IMG/VR virus record: IMGVR_UViG_3300032163_000003
Location: 1-64,000 of that record
Strand: one strand, 5' to 3'
Origin: a virus
DNA: 64,000 nt
The notes below the pieces were generated by a model, which worked only from the letters and a program-made list of their open reading frames with translations, was not told where the DNA came from and made no database searches. The stretch's first letter is position 1, and every line of letters starts with the position of its first letter. Shown here piece by piece: positions 31,025 through 38,871 of this stretch. A program made the translations under genes and the position numbers.

Positions 31025-33199
31025 TTAAATGTATTTGTTTTCTATAGTGGCTAGACTATTTTCATGAGCAACTTTTATTCCATTTAACCCACGATTATAA
31101 GTATTAATGGTGGCTTCATATTGTTCTTTAGTCATACCACCTGAATTGTATAGATTAGTAGTCTTCTGAATACCAGTATTAAGTACTTGAACACCACTTG
31201 TATATTTTTGATTCTCTCCTGCTATTGCTGAGCTTCTTGCTTGCATTTTTTCTTGACTTGCTGCTACTGTTGGTTCTACTTGTGCTTTCACAGTCTCCTC
31301 TGCTGTAGTTGGGAATGTGTCTGCTTTCTTAACTTCTTCTACTGTTGGTTTGGGTGTTATTGTTGTTTTAATACTTTGTCCTAAATCCTTAACTGTACCA
31401 GTAGCTTTTGTTATACTTTCAGATAATTGTTTAGCTTTAGAACTTGCTCCATCTATTACTGACGTTGCTATCTTAGTTCCTGCTGCATAGACTGCTGTTC
31501 CTGTTGCAGTTAACTTACTTGATACTCCACCCCAGAACGAATCTGATTGTCCAGGAGCTTTACCTCCTTCAGGTAATTCTTTAGGTACATTCTTAGAGTC
31601 TCCTGGTACAGCGCCATATTCATCTTGTATATATGCACTATCTTCTGGGACTGCTGCCATAGCCTCTGCTGCGTCTATCATCTGATCTCTACTTGCTCCT
31701 GGAGTCAGTCCTGCTACTTGAGTTGCTTGTGTTTCTGGTCTCACTCCTTCATAGTACTGTGCTGCTTCTAGTTGATCTTGTAACTTTTTATCTTGTAGAG
31801 CTTTCTGTTCTGCGTTCTGTCCCGCATAGTCTTCCATTTCTTGTGTCTGTTTAGCTTGATCTAACTTAGATGCTTCTAGTTCCTTATCTCTTCCTGCTAC
31901 AATTCTAGCTTCTCTATCTACTTCACCCGGAGCGGTAGCAGCATCTGCTTCTTTCTTTTTAAGATATGCAGCATCTGCTTCATCATCTGACATTACTCTT
32001 GGAGACGGATTCTGGTACGCAGTAGGATCAACAGTACTGGTTGGTGTTCCTGGTGCTGTAACAATATCTTCGTCTGAAGGTATTCCTCTAGATGTTGAAG
32101 TTACATTTGGTGCTCCTGGTTGGGGGCCATACATTTTTGGCGCTACAGTTCTTTCTCCCAACTGGTCTATATAGTCTCCAACTGATGGAACACTGGTAGA
32201 GGTCCTCCGTCCCAACATAACAGAATGCAGCGGTTGGAACTCTAATCTGACATCAATCATGCTAGGTCTATTATTCCATGACATTTGGTTTTCGGGACCA
32301 GGTTGTACTGTGATCCCTATGCATGATGCCATCTTCCACTTAAACAGTCCGGGACTCCAAATTTGATGAATATAAGGCCAACGATATAGATTATCTTGGT
32401 CAGATAGTGGTGCTCCAAGCATTAAAAGTACAGTTAATGGTTCAATGATGTACTTATTGTAACATACATCACTAGCCTGATTTGGGTTATATAACCTTAC
32501 CGGAATTGAGACCGGACCAGAGAATCCACTACCCATCCACACTTTAGGGAAATCAACTCTAGCACCAGTTAACATTTGACCTACTACACTTAACCCAGTA
32601 CTGACCATGTTTCTTACACCTTGTTGTGTATTAGTTGGTAATTTATCTATTGCTTTTTCACCAAGACCTGCTATTCCTTTTATCAAATCGCCAATTTTTC
32701 CGCTTGCCCATTCTCCTGCTCCTTTTCCCCTTTGTCCGGCAACCGCTCCCCCCAACTGTCCTGGGAGTTTTTGTGCTAAGCTTCCAAGACTAGTAGAACC
32801 TGACATTTGGGCTAACTGTCCAAGTAGAGGTCCTCCAACTGATGTAATACTCTCTAAGAAACTAGCACCATAATCATTAGATAACTGAATGCCTGGAATA
32901 GCTTCAGGAAGGAATGCAATAGGAATAGCATTAGAGTCTGTTTTTAACAAAATATCATAATCATTCATTAACATATCTTGAAATTCACCTAGTTTATCAT
33001 CAAAATGAAAAACATCTAAACCAGCAACAAATTGTCCTTGACCAGGTATAAGATACATAAGGGGAATGGATCCCTTTAAAACTTCATTAGAGAAATACAG
33101 TTCAACAGGAGGAAACCCAATTGGTAATCTAGTTGCTGTACTCTCTCCGGAAGATAGTGGATATCCCGGGGTTTTTGCTGCTTTAGCTGGATCTGCCAT
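31025..33199 (-). CDS. Tail-tube cap/initiator-like structural protein with disordered tail
   Basis: A 724-aa protein. Residues about 1-360 contain FPKVWMGSGFSGPVSIPVRL, YNPNQASDVCYNKYIIEPL, TVLLMLGAPL and WPYIHQIWSPGLFKWKMA, the arrangement seen in gp48/gp54-type baseplate proteins that start the tail tube. A Gly-rich segment interrupts it (LAQKLPGQLGGAVAGQRG). The C-terminal half (about 370-724) is Ala/Gln/Glu/Lys-rich, disordered or coiled coil, and far longer than the T4 proteins. Family match is by pattern only. Confidence 0.55.
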   Translation of the reverse strand: MADPAKAAKTPGYPLSSGESTATRLPIGFPPVELYFSNEVLKGSIPLMYLIPGQGQFVAGLDVFHFDDKLGEFQDMLMNDYDILLKTDSNAIPIAFLPEAIPGIQLSNDYGASFLESITSVGGPLLGQLAQMSGSTSLGSLAQKLPGQLGGAVAGQRGKGAGEWASGKIGDLIKGIAGLGEKAIDKLPTNTQQGVRNMVSTGLSVVGQMLTGARVDFPKVWMGSGFSGPVSIPVRLYNPNQASDVCYNKYIIEPLTVLLMLGAPLSDQDNLYRWPYIHQIWSPGLFKWKMASCIGITVQPGPENQMSWNNRPSMIDVRLEFQPLHSVMLGRRTSTSVPSVGDYIDQLGERTVAPKMYGPQPGAPNVTSTSRGIPSDEDIVTAPGTPTSTVDPTAYQNPSPRVMSDDEADAAYLKKKEADAATAPGEVDREARIVAGRDKELEASKLDQAKQTQEMEDYAGQNAEQKALQDKKLQDQLEAAQYYEGVRPETQATQVAGLTPGASRDQMIDAAEAMAAVPEDSAYIQDEYGAVPGDSKNVPKELPEGGKAPGQSDSFWGGVSSKLTATGTAVYAAGTKIATSVIDGASSKAKQLSESITKATGTVKDLGQSIKTTITPKPTVEEVKKADTFPTTAEETVKAQVEPTVAASQEKMQARSSAIAGENQKYTSGVQVLNTGIQKTTNLYNSGGMTKEQYEATINTYNRGLNGIKVAHENSLATIENKYI

Positions 33200-33299
33200 T
33201 TATGTCTCCTTACTTAAAATTGCTCTAAAGTGAATTTTGTTTGTTTAAGCCTTAAAATCACTATGAATGGATTTGTGTTTGAACCCCAGTTCCGTGGAC

Positions 33300-33420
33300 T
33301 TTGAAAATACACGATTGTGCGTGTATCCGGTTATGTGACCGGTCATGTGAAGGTACTAGTAGCACCGTTGTCCTGACAGTCTGACAAAACTGTCCTTTTG
33401 GTACGGTGGTGGTGTTTTTT
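33300..33420. ncRNA. Structured intergenic RNA candidate with three hairpins
   Basis: Successive perfect stems are ATACACG/CGTGTAT (33307-33326), CCGGT/ACCGG (33327-33342) and CACCGT/ACGGTG enclosing GACAGT/ACTGTC (33363-33408). A T6 run at 33412-33417 would suit plus-strand termination. The flanking 33200-33300 holds nothing I recognise. It lies between the leader-protein cluster and the tube-cap-like gene. Confidence 0.5.
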
Positions 33421-33472
33421 ACTTCGCCATCCCCGATCGTCCGATACCGAGATTTTTTACAAAAAAAATTTT

Positions 33473-33729
33473 TCAGTTTGAAACTGTTTCTTTTAACTTC
33501 GTTATTTCATCTCTAGCAGTAGATATCTCGTCATCCCAATGTCTCCGACAACTTTTTAAATCTGAATACTCATGCCCCCATTCTTTACCTTGTTTTACAA
33601 GTCTTGGACAATTCTTCTTTGCAATCTCACATTTCTTTATAAACCCTGTAAACGCTGAATCCGTTCTTTAGGGTCAGACTTGAAAAAGCCTTCTGTAAGT
33701 CCCTCTACTAGTCTATAAAATGAGAACAT
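33473..33729 (-). CDS. FSFY-leader protein, needs a -1 frameshift
   Basis: From the ATG the frame encodes MFSFYRLVEGLTEGFFKSDP, continues to QRLQGL and stops (TAA at 33637-33639). The codons just before the stop are G GGT TTA, a canonical -1 slippery heptamer. Slipping there joins a 54-codon open frame (IKKCEIAKKNCPRLVKQ ... ETVSN) that has no start of its own. The long product would be about 85 aa with C-x5-C cysteines. Either a programmed frameshift or a recent frameshift mutation. Confidence 0.6.
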
Positions 33730-33732
33730 ATC

Positions 33733-34233
33733 TTATTCCTCTGTCTTAGCTGCTTTCTGGACCTTTTGTCTTTGTAATGCAAGGACTCTAATTGTTCTAA
33801 AAAAATTCTTCTTTGTTACTGGATCTTTAATTTCTGTTCCTGATTTTGCTAATCGTTTTATTGATGGACGTAAACTGGGATCTAGATAAAATTCGTCTAA
33901 TTGATCTGTTCTTTTTAATCCTTCTACTTTAGCTGCTTGCTGCGCAGCTGCTTTATTCTTTTGTGCTACCTCTCTAGAAGCTCTATATACTCCTGATAAA
34001 AAAGACGAAGCTCGTTTGCCACTAAGGGGGGTTGATCCTTTGAATACTTCTTTAACTCTCCCTGGATCTCGCATTCTAGCTCTAGCTTCCCATGACCTCT
34101 TTGTTTCTTTTTTGGCTTTTCTTAATGGAAAAAATACACTGGGTTTAAGTTTAGTCATTGTACTTATACCTTTTTCCCATTTGTATTCATTTAACTGATC
34201 TAACGTTTCTACTAGTCTATAGAATGAAAACAT
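33733..34233 (-). CDS. FSFY-leader basic protein
   Basis: A 166-aa protein with leader MFSFYRLVETLDQLNE. The rest is very basic and helical (KKETKRSWEARARMRDPGRV), suiting DNA binding or packaging in the head. A second leader-like site KRTDQLDEFYLD lies near residue 113. The L-V-E and L-D-E tripeptides fit the T4 prohead-protease pattern. Probably an internal head protein, by inference. Confidence 0.6.
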   Translation of the reverse strand: MFSFYRLVETLDQLNEYKWEKGISTMTKLKPSVFFPLRKAKKETKRSWEARARMRDPGRVKEVFKGSTPLSGKRASSFLSGVYRASREVAQKNKAAAQQAAKVEGLKRTDQLDEFYLDPSLRPSIKRLAKSGTEIKDPVTKKNFFRTIRVLALQRQKVQKAAKTEE

Positions 34234-34235
34234 GA

Positions 34236-34451
34236 TTATGTCTCCTTACTTGATTTCATATGTGAATAATCTTTTAAGTATCTTGGATCTTTCCACATGC
34301 AAGTATCACAAACTATTATCTCACCAGAATTTGCATAGTTACCCCAGGGTTCACCAGTTGGCCCAACTGCATAAAATCCGGCCGTGGCTGTTTCGGTTCT
34401 AATTCCATCTATCATTTTTCCACATCGGTCGCACTTGACGGTTACTTTCAT
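34236..34451 (-). CDS. Zinc-ribbon small protein (71 aa)
   Basis: VKCDRCGKMIDGI at the N-terminus and VCDTCMWKD near residue 50 form a two-knuckle zinc ribbon around a glycine-rich strand region. Not recognised. Its start overlaps the previous stop by one base. Confidence 0.6.
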   Translation of the reverse strand: MKVTVKCDRCGKMIDGIRTETATAGFYAVGPTGEPWGNYANSGEIIVCDTCMWKDPRYLKDYSHMKSSKET

Positions 34452-34693
34452 TAGAGTCTATTCCTTCTTCTATCATTACATATTATACCAGTTGAACTAA
34501 CATTAATATCTATATTAATAACTTTACCAAATAATCTTTCTAACCAGTCTAACTTTCCGTTTCCACCACATACATGACATAAATAGGGAATTTTTAATTC
34601 CCCGGTAAATTCGGTTCCTATCCCTTCACACTTTGGACATATGATGTCGGTCTTTTGGAGGTCTTCTTTTTGAACTCCAAGTTTACCGTTCAT
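34451..34693 (-). CDS. DnaJ-type zinc-finger protein with LDWLE motif
   Basis: An 80-aa protein with CPKCEGIG and CHVCGGNGKLDWLERLFGK, the paired CxxCxGxG knuckles of the DnaJ zinc finger, followed by the DW motif common to the family here. It lacks J or substrate domains. It sits among leader proteins, far from most paralogues at 51.6-63.9 kb. Confidence 0.65.
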   Translation of the reverse strand: MNGKLGVQKEDLQKTDIICPKCEGIGTEFTGELKIPYLCHVCGGNGKLDWLERLFGKVINIDINVSSTGIICNDRRRNRL

Positions 34694-34914
34694 TCTTCTA
34701 CTGGTCCTGCTAAATTCTTTTCTGCAGGTTCAGGTTCTGGCTCTTTAGTCTTTACTAGAGATAGTATTTTCTTCTTCCCTGGATTTTCTGGAGGATTGAT
34801 AGCTCCCGCTGCTGAAACTCCACTACTTGTTGGAAGTCCAGCAACTCCTGCGTCCCCTCCTGCGTCTTCATATAGTTTACCTAACGCTTCTACTAGTCTA
34901 TAAAATGAAAACAT
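34690..34914 (-). CDS. FSFY-leader acidic protein
   Basis: A 74-aa protein: leader MFSFYRLVEALGKLYEDAGG, then a low-complexity Gly/Ala/Pro region and a KTKEPEPEPAEKN segment. Presumably flexible after leader removal. Its stop overlaps the next start (4 bases). Confidence 0.6.
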   Translation of the reverse strand: MFSFYRLVEALGKLYEDAGGDAGVAGLPTSSGVSAAGAINPPENPGKKKILSLVKTKEPEPEPAEKNLAGPVEE

Positions 34915-34942
34915 ATCTTAATCTCCAATTGTTTTGTCTATG

Positions 34943-35335
34943 TTAAAATTTTAGAAGTGGGCCAGTCTTTATCTGTATGTCTGGTACTATGTTAACTAAA
35001 GTAGCAACTAAATATCTTGTGCTCTTGGTTCGTTCAGAGTTTTCCATCAGAATGGTACCTTCTAGTATTTTAAATTCGGATCCTTTGAAACTAAGAAGTC
35101 CCATGCTAAAACTTGTAACGTCATTTTTGTTTTCGTCTGTTAGCGTTACGACAAGATTTCCCTTTATGGGAATGTCAGTTTCATTCTGTATAGTTACTTT
35201 CCATTCTAATATACATCCGTCAGAACTACATGCAGCAGATAGTACTGCTGGAGTTATACTTACTTGACCATGTACTGCTGGAGCTATGAGTAATAGACTT
35301 AAGACTATTAACAATACTGCTAAGAATTTTTTCAT
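34943..35335 (-). CDS. Secreted protein with cleavable signal peptide
   Basis: A 130-aa protein with signal peptide (KFLAVLLIVLSLLLIAPAVHG, cut around residue 23) followed by a beta-sandwich-like domain (ILEWKVTIQNETDIPIKGNL) with a cysteine pair (AACSSDGCILEW). It looks like an exported Ig-like domain. Its target is unknown; within a virion-protein cluster this is unusual. Confidence 0.65.
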   Translation of the reverse strand: MKKFLAVLLIVLSLLLIAPAVHGQVSITPAVLSAACSSDGCILEWKVTIQNETDIPIKGNLVVTLTDENKNDVTSFSMGLLSFKGSEFKILEGTILMENSERTKSTRYLVATLVNIVPDIQIKTGPLLKF

Positions 35336-35346
35336 TTATATCTCCT

Positions 35347-35568
35347 CTATACTTCTGCTTCGTCTTTCTTCTCTACATAGCAAGGACAATTATGTTGCCT
35401 ATTTTTCTCGTTATTAAAATAGACACATCTACCAGCTTCTGAGACTCCTGCTTGTTTACACCCCGGAATACATAAGTTATCTTTCTTTTTCCATTTGGAA
35501 CAGACCTTACCATTTCCACAATAATCTTCTTGTTCTAATACTTCAAGTAATTTATAGAATGAAAACAT
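35347..35568 (-). CDS. FSFY-leader cysteine-rich protein
   Basis: A 73-aa protein: leader MFSFYKLLEVLEQED, then a compact domain with seven cysteines (YCGNGKVCSKWKKKDNLC, IPGC, GRCVYF, NCPC). The spacing suggests a disulphide-rich or zinc-bound mini-domain, which could be active after ejection into the cell envelope. Confidence 0.6.
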   Translation of the reverse strand: MFSFYKLLEVLEQEDYCGNGKVCSKWKKKDNLCIPGCKQAGVSEAGRCVYFNNEKNRQHNCPCYVEKKDEAEV

Positions 35569-35583
35569 GAGATTTAATCTCCT

Positions 35584-35784
35584 TTATTTATCACACTCTT
35601 TGCAATCTAACTCACTAGCGCCGATACCTGTAGTTCTGAATTCTTCTATGTGTCCACACTCAAGAGTTGTTTCTACTATGTGATATATTGTATGATGAAC
35701 TTCATTGCTTAGATAACCCGAACATCCCTGTGGGTCTGTCCATGTTCTATCTGTATGTTTATAAGATATAACTTTTCTAATCAT
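35584..35784 (-). CDS. Small Cys/His protein (66 aa)
   Basis: Starts MIRKVISYKHTDRTW; an earlier start would run into the upstream leader gene. It has TLECGHIEEFR and LDCKECDK, which can form one zinc site. Not recognised. Confidence 0.55.
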   Translation of the reverse strand: MIRKVISYKHTDRTWTDPQGCSGYLSNEVHHTIYHIVETTLECGHIEEFRTTGIGASELDCKECDK

Positions 35785-35794
35785 TATTTTATTT

Positions 35795-36064
35795 CTATTC
35801 CTCTTCTGCTGGTTCCGCTTGCATTTTAAATCTTGACATTGCGGAAGATACTTTTTGTTTAGCATGTTGCGCTGCTTTGAAAGCGTTTACATATAATTGT
35901 TTATCTAGAGGAACTTTTGATTTCATATATGCTTTTCTACGTACTATCGCTGTTGCTATCTTATCTTTCCATGAAGAAAGAGATGGATTGTTTGAGCTTA
36001 AATTTCGATTCCATACCGCTTCTAGTAATTCTAGTTCTTCTATTAATTGGTAGAAACTAAACAT
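35795..36064 (-). CDS. FSFY-leader protein (89 aa)
   Basis: Leader MFSFYQLIEELELLEAVW with I-E and L-E sites, then a basic helical body (KDKIATAIVRRKAYMKSK, FKAAQHAKQKVSSAMSRF). The end is acidic (AEPAEEE). It resembles a DNA-associated internal protein. The start overlaps the small ORF upstream by 8 bases. Confidence 0.6.
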   Translation of the reverse strand: MFSFYQLIEELELLEAVWNRNLSSNNPSLSSWKDKIATAIVRRKAYMKSKVPLDKQLYVNAFKAAQHAKQKVSSAMSRFKMQAEPAEEE

Positions 36065-36185
36065 TACTTTCTATCTCCTTACATGCCCTACATTTAAGTC
36101 CTGGAATTACGCACCTTTTGAAAGTAATTCCTAAAATGAAGTCTAGTAAACAATATGTTATACCTAGATAGATTAGAATTTCCAT
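36057..36185 (-). CDS. 42-aa hydrophobic Cys peptide
   Basis: MEILIYLGITYCLLDFILG... then KRCVIPGLKCRACKEIE. The ribosome binding site is AGGAGATCTAAGAAA. One membrane-like stretch followed by a CxxxxxxCxxC segment. It is too short for usual gene finders, but start, spacing and overlap with the next leader gene support it. Confidence 0.5.
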   Translation of the reverse strand: MEILIYLGITYCLLDFILGITFKRCVIPGLKCRACKEIESNV

Positions 36186-36357
36186 TTTCTTAGATCTCCT
36201 ATGTGAACGTGAACCTACGGTGCTTGCGATCCTGCTTTAAAGATAATACACTTACCTACAATCTAGTCCACACCCACATGAACCAGCCCGAGTGAAAATC
36301 CTTAAAAGGATTTTCTTTATCCACACTTTTAGTTTAACAAAAAATACTTTCATATTT
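36186..36357. other. Intergenic region with hairpin and shared RNA motif
   Basis: No gene. AAAATCCTT-aa-AAGGATTTT (36295-36314) is a strong hairpin with a T-rich plus-strand flank. On the minus strand AGCACCGTAGGTTCACG (about 36204-36220) matches AGCACTACAAGTTCACG (about 30734-30750) at 13 of 17 bases, linking it to the non-coding region at 30.6-31.0 kb. Confidence 0.4.
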
Positions 36358-36897
36358 TTATTTCCGTATCTTTGAACCTTTATATTTTTCCGACGTTAAC
36401 TCTCTATATCTTTCTCTTAGTTCTAGAATTTTTTCCTCTGATGTGTCTACACAGTTCTGTCTGAGGAAAGCGCGTTCTTTACTAATTTTTGTATAACAAT
36501 TCTGAATTCGTTTTCTTAGAAGTCCTATTTGTACTTCTATTGCTTGCAACTTTAGTTTCTTTCTACATTCAAATCCTTCTACTCCTGTTTTAGAAAAACA
36601 TGTTTCTTTTTCTTTAGCTTCGAAATGAGCAGCTACCGCTCCTATAATAGCAGCAATTGTTATAATTCCTAACACTCCTAATGTACTTACTTTTTGTTTT
36701 TTCTTTCCTTCTAAAACATATGGAATAAAAGTTTCTTCAACTTCTTCGGGGTTTTCCGATTGTAGAATCATAGGTTCCTTATCTTTAGACTGTAGTATCG
36801 GTGCATTCGGAGCTATCTTAACTATTTTTGGATCTCTAACTTGTGGAGCTTCAGTTCTATCTAACTCAATAAGTTTTATAATTCTACTTATTCTCAT
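36358..36897 (-). CDS. Single-span protein with cysteine-paired helices
   Basis: A 179-aa protein. Basic N-terminal helix (MRISRIIKLIELD), disordered Pro/Glu linker, a hydrophobic segment (VLGIITIAAIIGAVAAHF, about residues 83-100), then helices carrying CFSKTGVEGFEC, NCYTKISKE and RQNC. The plan matches the proteins at 15889 and 36899. Could insert in a membrane after ejection. Confidence 0.55.
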   Translation of the reverse strand: MRISRIIKLIELDRTEAPQVRDPKIVKIAPNAPILQSKDKEPMILQSENPEEVEETFIPYVLEGKKKQKVSTLGVLGIITIAAIIGAVAAHFEAKEKETCFSKTGVEGFECRKKLKLQAIEVQIGLLRKRIQNCYTKISKERAFLRQNCVDTSEEKILELRERYRELTSEKYKGSKIRK

Positions 36898-36898
36898 T

Positions 36899-37336
36899 CT
36901 ACTGTCCTCCGACAACACTTACTTGTGACTTTTCTTTAACTTTTCTTGGGCTGCTCCACGGGGAAGTATTGATTATACCTTTTAGCTTATCTGACGCTAA
37001 AGTCTTTCCCGAGGAGTTTGGGGTTTTATCTCCCATATTGAATGAGTTTACGTTCTGAACTTCAGACACCTTCTTTTTCTTTGTTGCTTTATACGAATGC
37101 TGCATTATTGTAGCTTTTCGATTAAAACAATCGACCACGCATTTTTCCCACTCTTTTCTATCCAAGATACGAGAACACTCTGATTTACAAAACATCATCG
37201 CGTCACGTTCTTTCCCTTTTTTTATGAGATGACGTAATCCTAAAACACCAGCGATAGCTGCAATAGTTGGAGTAGCAAATAGTTCCTGCAGTTCTTGTTC
37301 TTCCAAATATTCTATTAATTGATAGAATGAAAACAT
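36899..37336 (-). CDS. FSFY-leader membrane protein with twin CX3C
   Basis: A 145-aa protein: leader MFSFYQLIEYLEEQELQE, a hydrophobic stretch (PTIAAIAGVLGLRHLIKKG), then CKSEC-x11-CVVDC, a twin CX3C helical hairpin like those that form two disulphides. The C-terminal third is low-complexity and basic. Start chosen at the leader; an upstream start would overlap the preceding gene widely. Confidence 0.6.
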   Translation of the reverse strand: MFSFYQLIEYLEEQELQELFATPTIAAIAGVLGLRHLIKKGKERDAMMFCKSECSRILDRKEWEKCVVDCFNRKATIMQHSYKATKKKKVSEVQNVNSFNMGDKTPNSSGKTLASDKLKGIINTSPWSSPRKVKEKSQVSVVGGQ

Positions 37337-37340
37337 GAAG

Positions 37341-37823
37341 TTATTCCTTATGTTGTTTCCAGGATTTAATTCCTGGTCCACCCAAGTTCTTAGTTGGTGC
37401 TCTGAATTTACCAGACCATTTATTCTTAATCCAATTATAACCTCTTGCTGCAATATTCGCGGCGTTTAACTTTTCATCCAACGACTGGAGATATTCGTCT
37501 AGTTGTGTAGTTTTTAGGAATTCTTGTTTATTTGTTTTTGAACTTTCTTCTACATTTTCTTCGTCTTTATCTTCTCTCTCGTAAGGCCTGAATGGATATC
37601 TTACCGCATTAACTGCGCCTTTTGCCACACCCTTAACTGCTCTGTATGCTCCGTATAATCCACCCGCTGCTAAGCCAGCAGTTCCTAAAGCACCAAGTCC
37701 TGCCACTTTTGCAGTTTTTTTAGCCGCGCTTTTTATTGCGGGAGCTGGTGGAACATATATTCCTTCCTCTTTCAGTAATAAGTCAAGGTCTCCTAAGAAC
37801 TGATAAAAGCTAAATCGTTTCAT
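37341..37823 (-). CDS. FSFY-leader protein with Gly/Ala hydrophobic segment
   Basis: A 160-aa protein: variant leader MKRFSFYQFLGDLDLLLKEE, then a Gly/Ala-rich span (AGLGALGTAGLAAGGLYGAY, about residues 42-61), and a second leader-like site (EFLKTTQLDEYLQSLDEKLN). The basic C-terminal tail (WIKNKWSGKFRAPTKNLGG) could bind DNA. It lies downstream of the inserted endonuclease gene at 37820. Confidence 0.6.
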   Translation of the reverse strand: MKRFSFYQFLGDLDLLLKEEGIYVPPAPAIKSAAKKTAKVAGLGALGTAGLAAGGLYGAYRAVKGVAKGAVNAVRYPFRPYEREDKDEENVEESSKTNKQEFLKTTQLDEYLQSLDEKLNAANIAARGYNWIKNKWSGKFRAPTKNLGGPGIKSWKQHKE

Positions 37824-38458
37824 ATATTTCCTCCTAGAATAACTTTTTGAATATCTCTTTTTACTTGATCTTTAGTTGGAAACTTATCGAACATTGTATA
37901 TCTTATAAATTTCCACCCATCTTCTTCAATTTCTTTTTGTCTTTTCTTGTGGTGTTCTTTGTGTTTCTCTGTATCAAAATGATACCAACCGTCAAATTCT
38001 ATAACTATTTTATGTTTAGACAAAGCGTTGTCAACTTCATAATCTTTATTTTCTAAAACTTTGTATGTATGTTCTGAAATTGGAAATAATTCTTTTACAA
38101 TTCCTCTAAGTTTAAGTTCTTGTTTTGATGGATTTTTGATTTGTTTTCTAGCTTTTCTAAGATTTTCTTTAACTTTCTCATTTCCTTTCATTTTTACTGA
38201 AACTTTTTCTGCTGCTCTTCTTCGCCCTTCATCATTCTCTTTAGTTCTACCGGTTATTTTTTCCGCTGCTCTTTCTCGAACCTTTTCAGTTTGAAAACTA
38301 AGAGCGTGAACTGCTCCTCCGTTTCTCATGTATTCTGCTTGTCTTTTAACGCTTTCATCATTCTCTTTTGTTTTTCCTCTTCTATTATGTCCAAGTATAA
38401 ATTTATTTCCTTCTTTAGTCACTTCTAATTCACATACTCCACAAGCACATAATTTCAT
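37820..38458 (-). CDS. Homing endonuclease, Vsr-like, MKLC family
   Basis: A 212-aa protein beginning MKLCACGVCELEVTKEG, with a basic repeat region (RAAEKITGRTKENDEGRRRA) and the same nuclease end as the gene at 19583: HKIVIEFDGWYHFDTE, then WKFIRYTMFDKFPTKDQV. The two are clear paralogues. It lies flush between two leader-region genes, overlapping the next start by 4 bases. Confidence 0.8.
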   Translation of the reverse strand: MKLCACGVCELEVTKEGNKFILGHNRRGKTKENDESVKRQAEYMRNGGAVHALSFQTEKVRERAAEKITGRTKENDEGRRRAAEKVSVKMKGNEKVKENLRKARKQIKNPSKQELKLRGIVKELFPISEHTYKVLENKDYEVDNALSKHKIVIEFDGWYHFDTEKHKEHHKKRQKEIEEDGWKFIRYTMFDKFPTKDQVKRDIQKVILGGNI

Positions 38459-38474
38459 TGATAATCTTCCTTCT

Positions 38475-38837
38475 TCATTCATAATTTGATTTAACCCTCC
38501 CAGTTCCTGAAACTGATTTAGACTGGTTCTCCCAGTTAGATCTGTTCATTCTAAATGTTTTAAAGTCACCAAACTTTTTATTTAACTTAACTATTTCTTT
38601 AGTCTTTCCTGAAAATCTTGGAGATTGTTCTTTACCTATTGTCGAAGGAAGTGGACGAATAGGACTTGCAGATTCACTTTCAACTGCGTCTCCAGTTTGT
38701 AATCTATTTGATCTTTCTGAATCAACATTTGACATAAACTTATTTAGTTTTAATTGCGCGCCAACTTTCTTCTTTCCGCTTAGATAGACCTCGTATTCAT
38801 CAAGTCTAGTAATTCTTAAGAACTGTTCCTTTGTCAT
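38475..38837 (-). CDS. Protein with LDEY leader-like start
   Basis: A 120-aa polar protein starting MTKEQFLRITRLDEYEVYL, which resembles the internal 'FLKTTQLDEYLQSL' site of the 37341 protein. The rest is Ser/Lys-rich and disordered (SESASPIRPLPSTIGKEQ). Possibly another packaged protein with a divergent targeting sequence. Confidence 0.5.
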   Translation of the reverse strand: MTKEQFLRITRLDEYEVYLSGKKKVGAQLKLNKFMSNVDSERSNRLQTGDAVESESASPIRPLPSTIGKEQSPRFSGKTKEIVKLNKKFGDFKTFRMNRSNWENQSKSVSGTGRVKSNYE

Positions 38838-38871
38838 ATATAATTTGTTCCGTTTTGTGACAAGATCTGAT

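Noticed and set aside
33240-33345. tRNA- or tmRNA-like T-arm (GGGGTTCAAAC on the minus strand)
   Set aside because: No matching acceptor, D or anticodon stems fit around it; the local hairpins fold differently.
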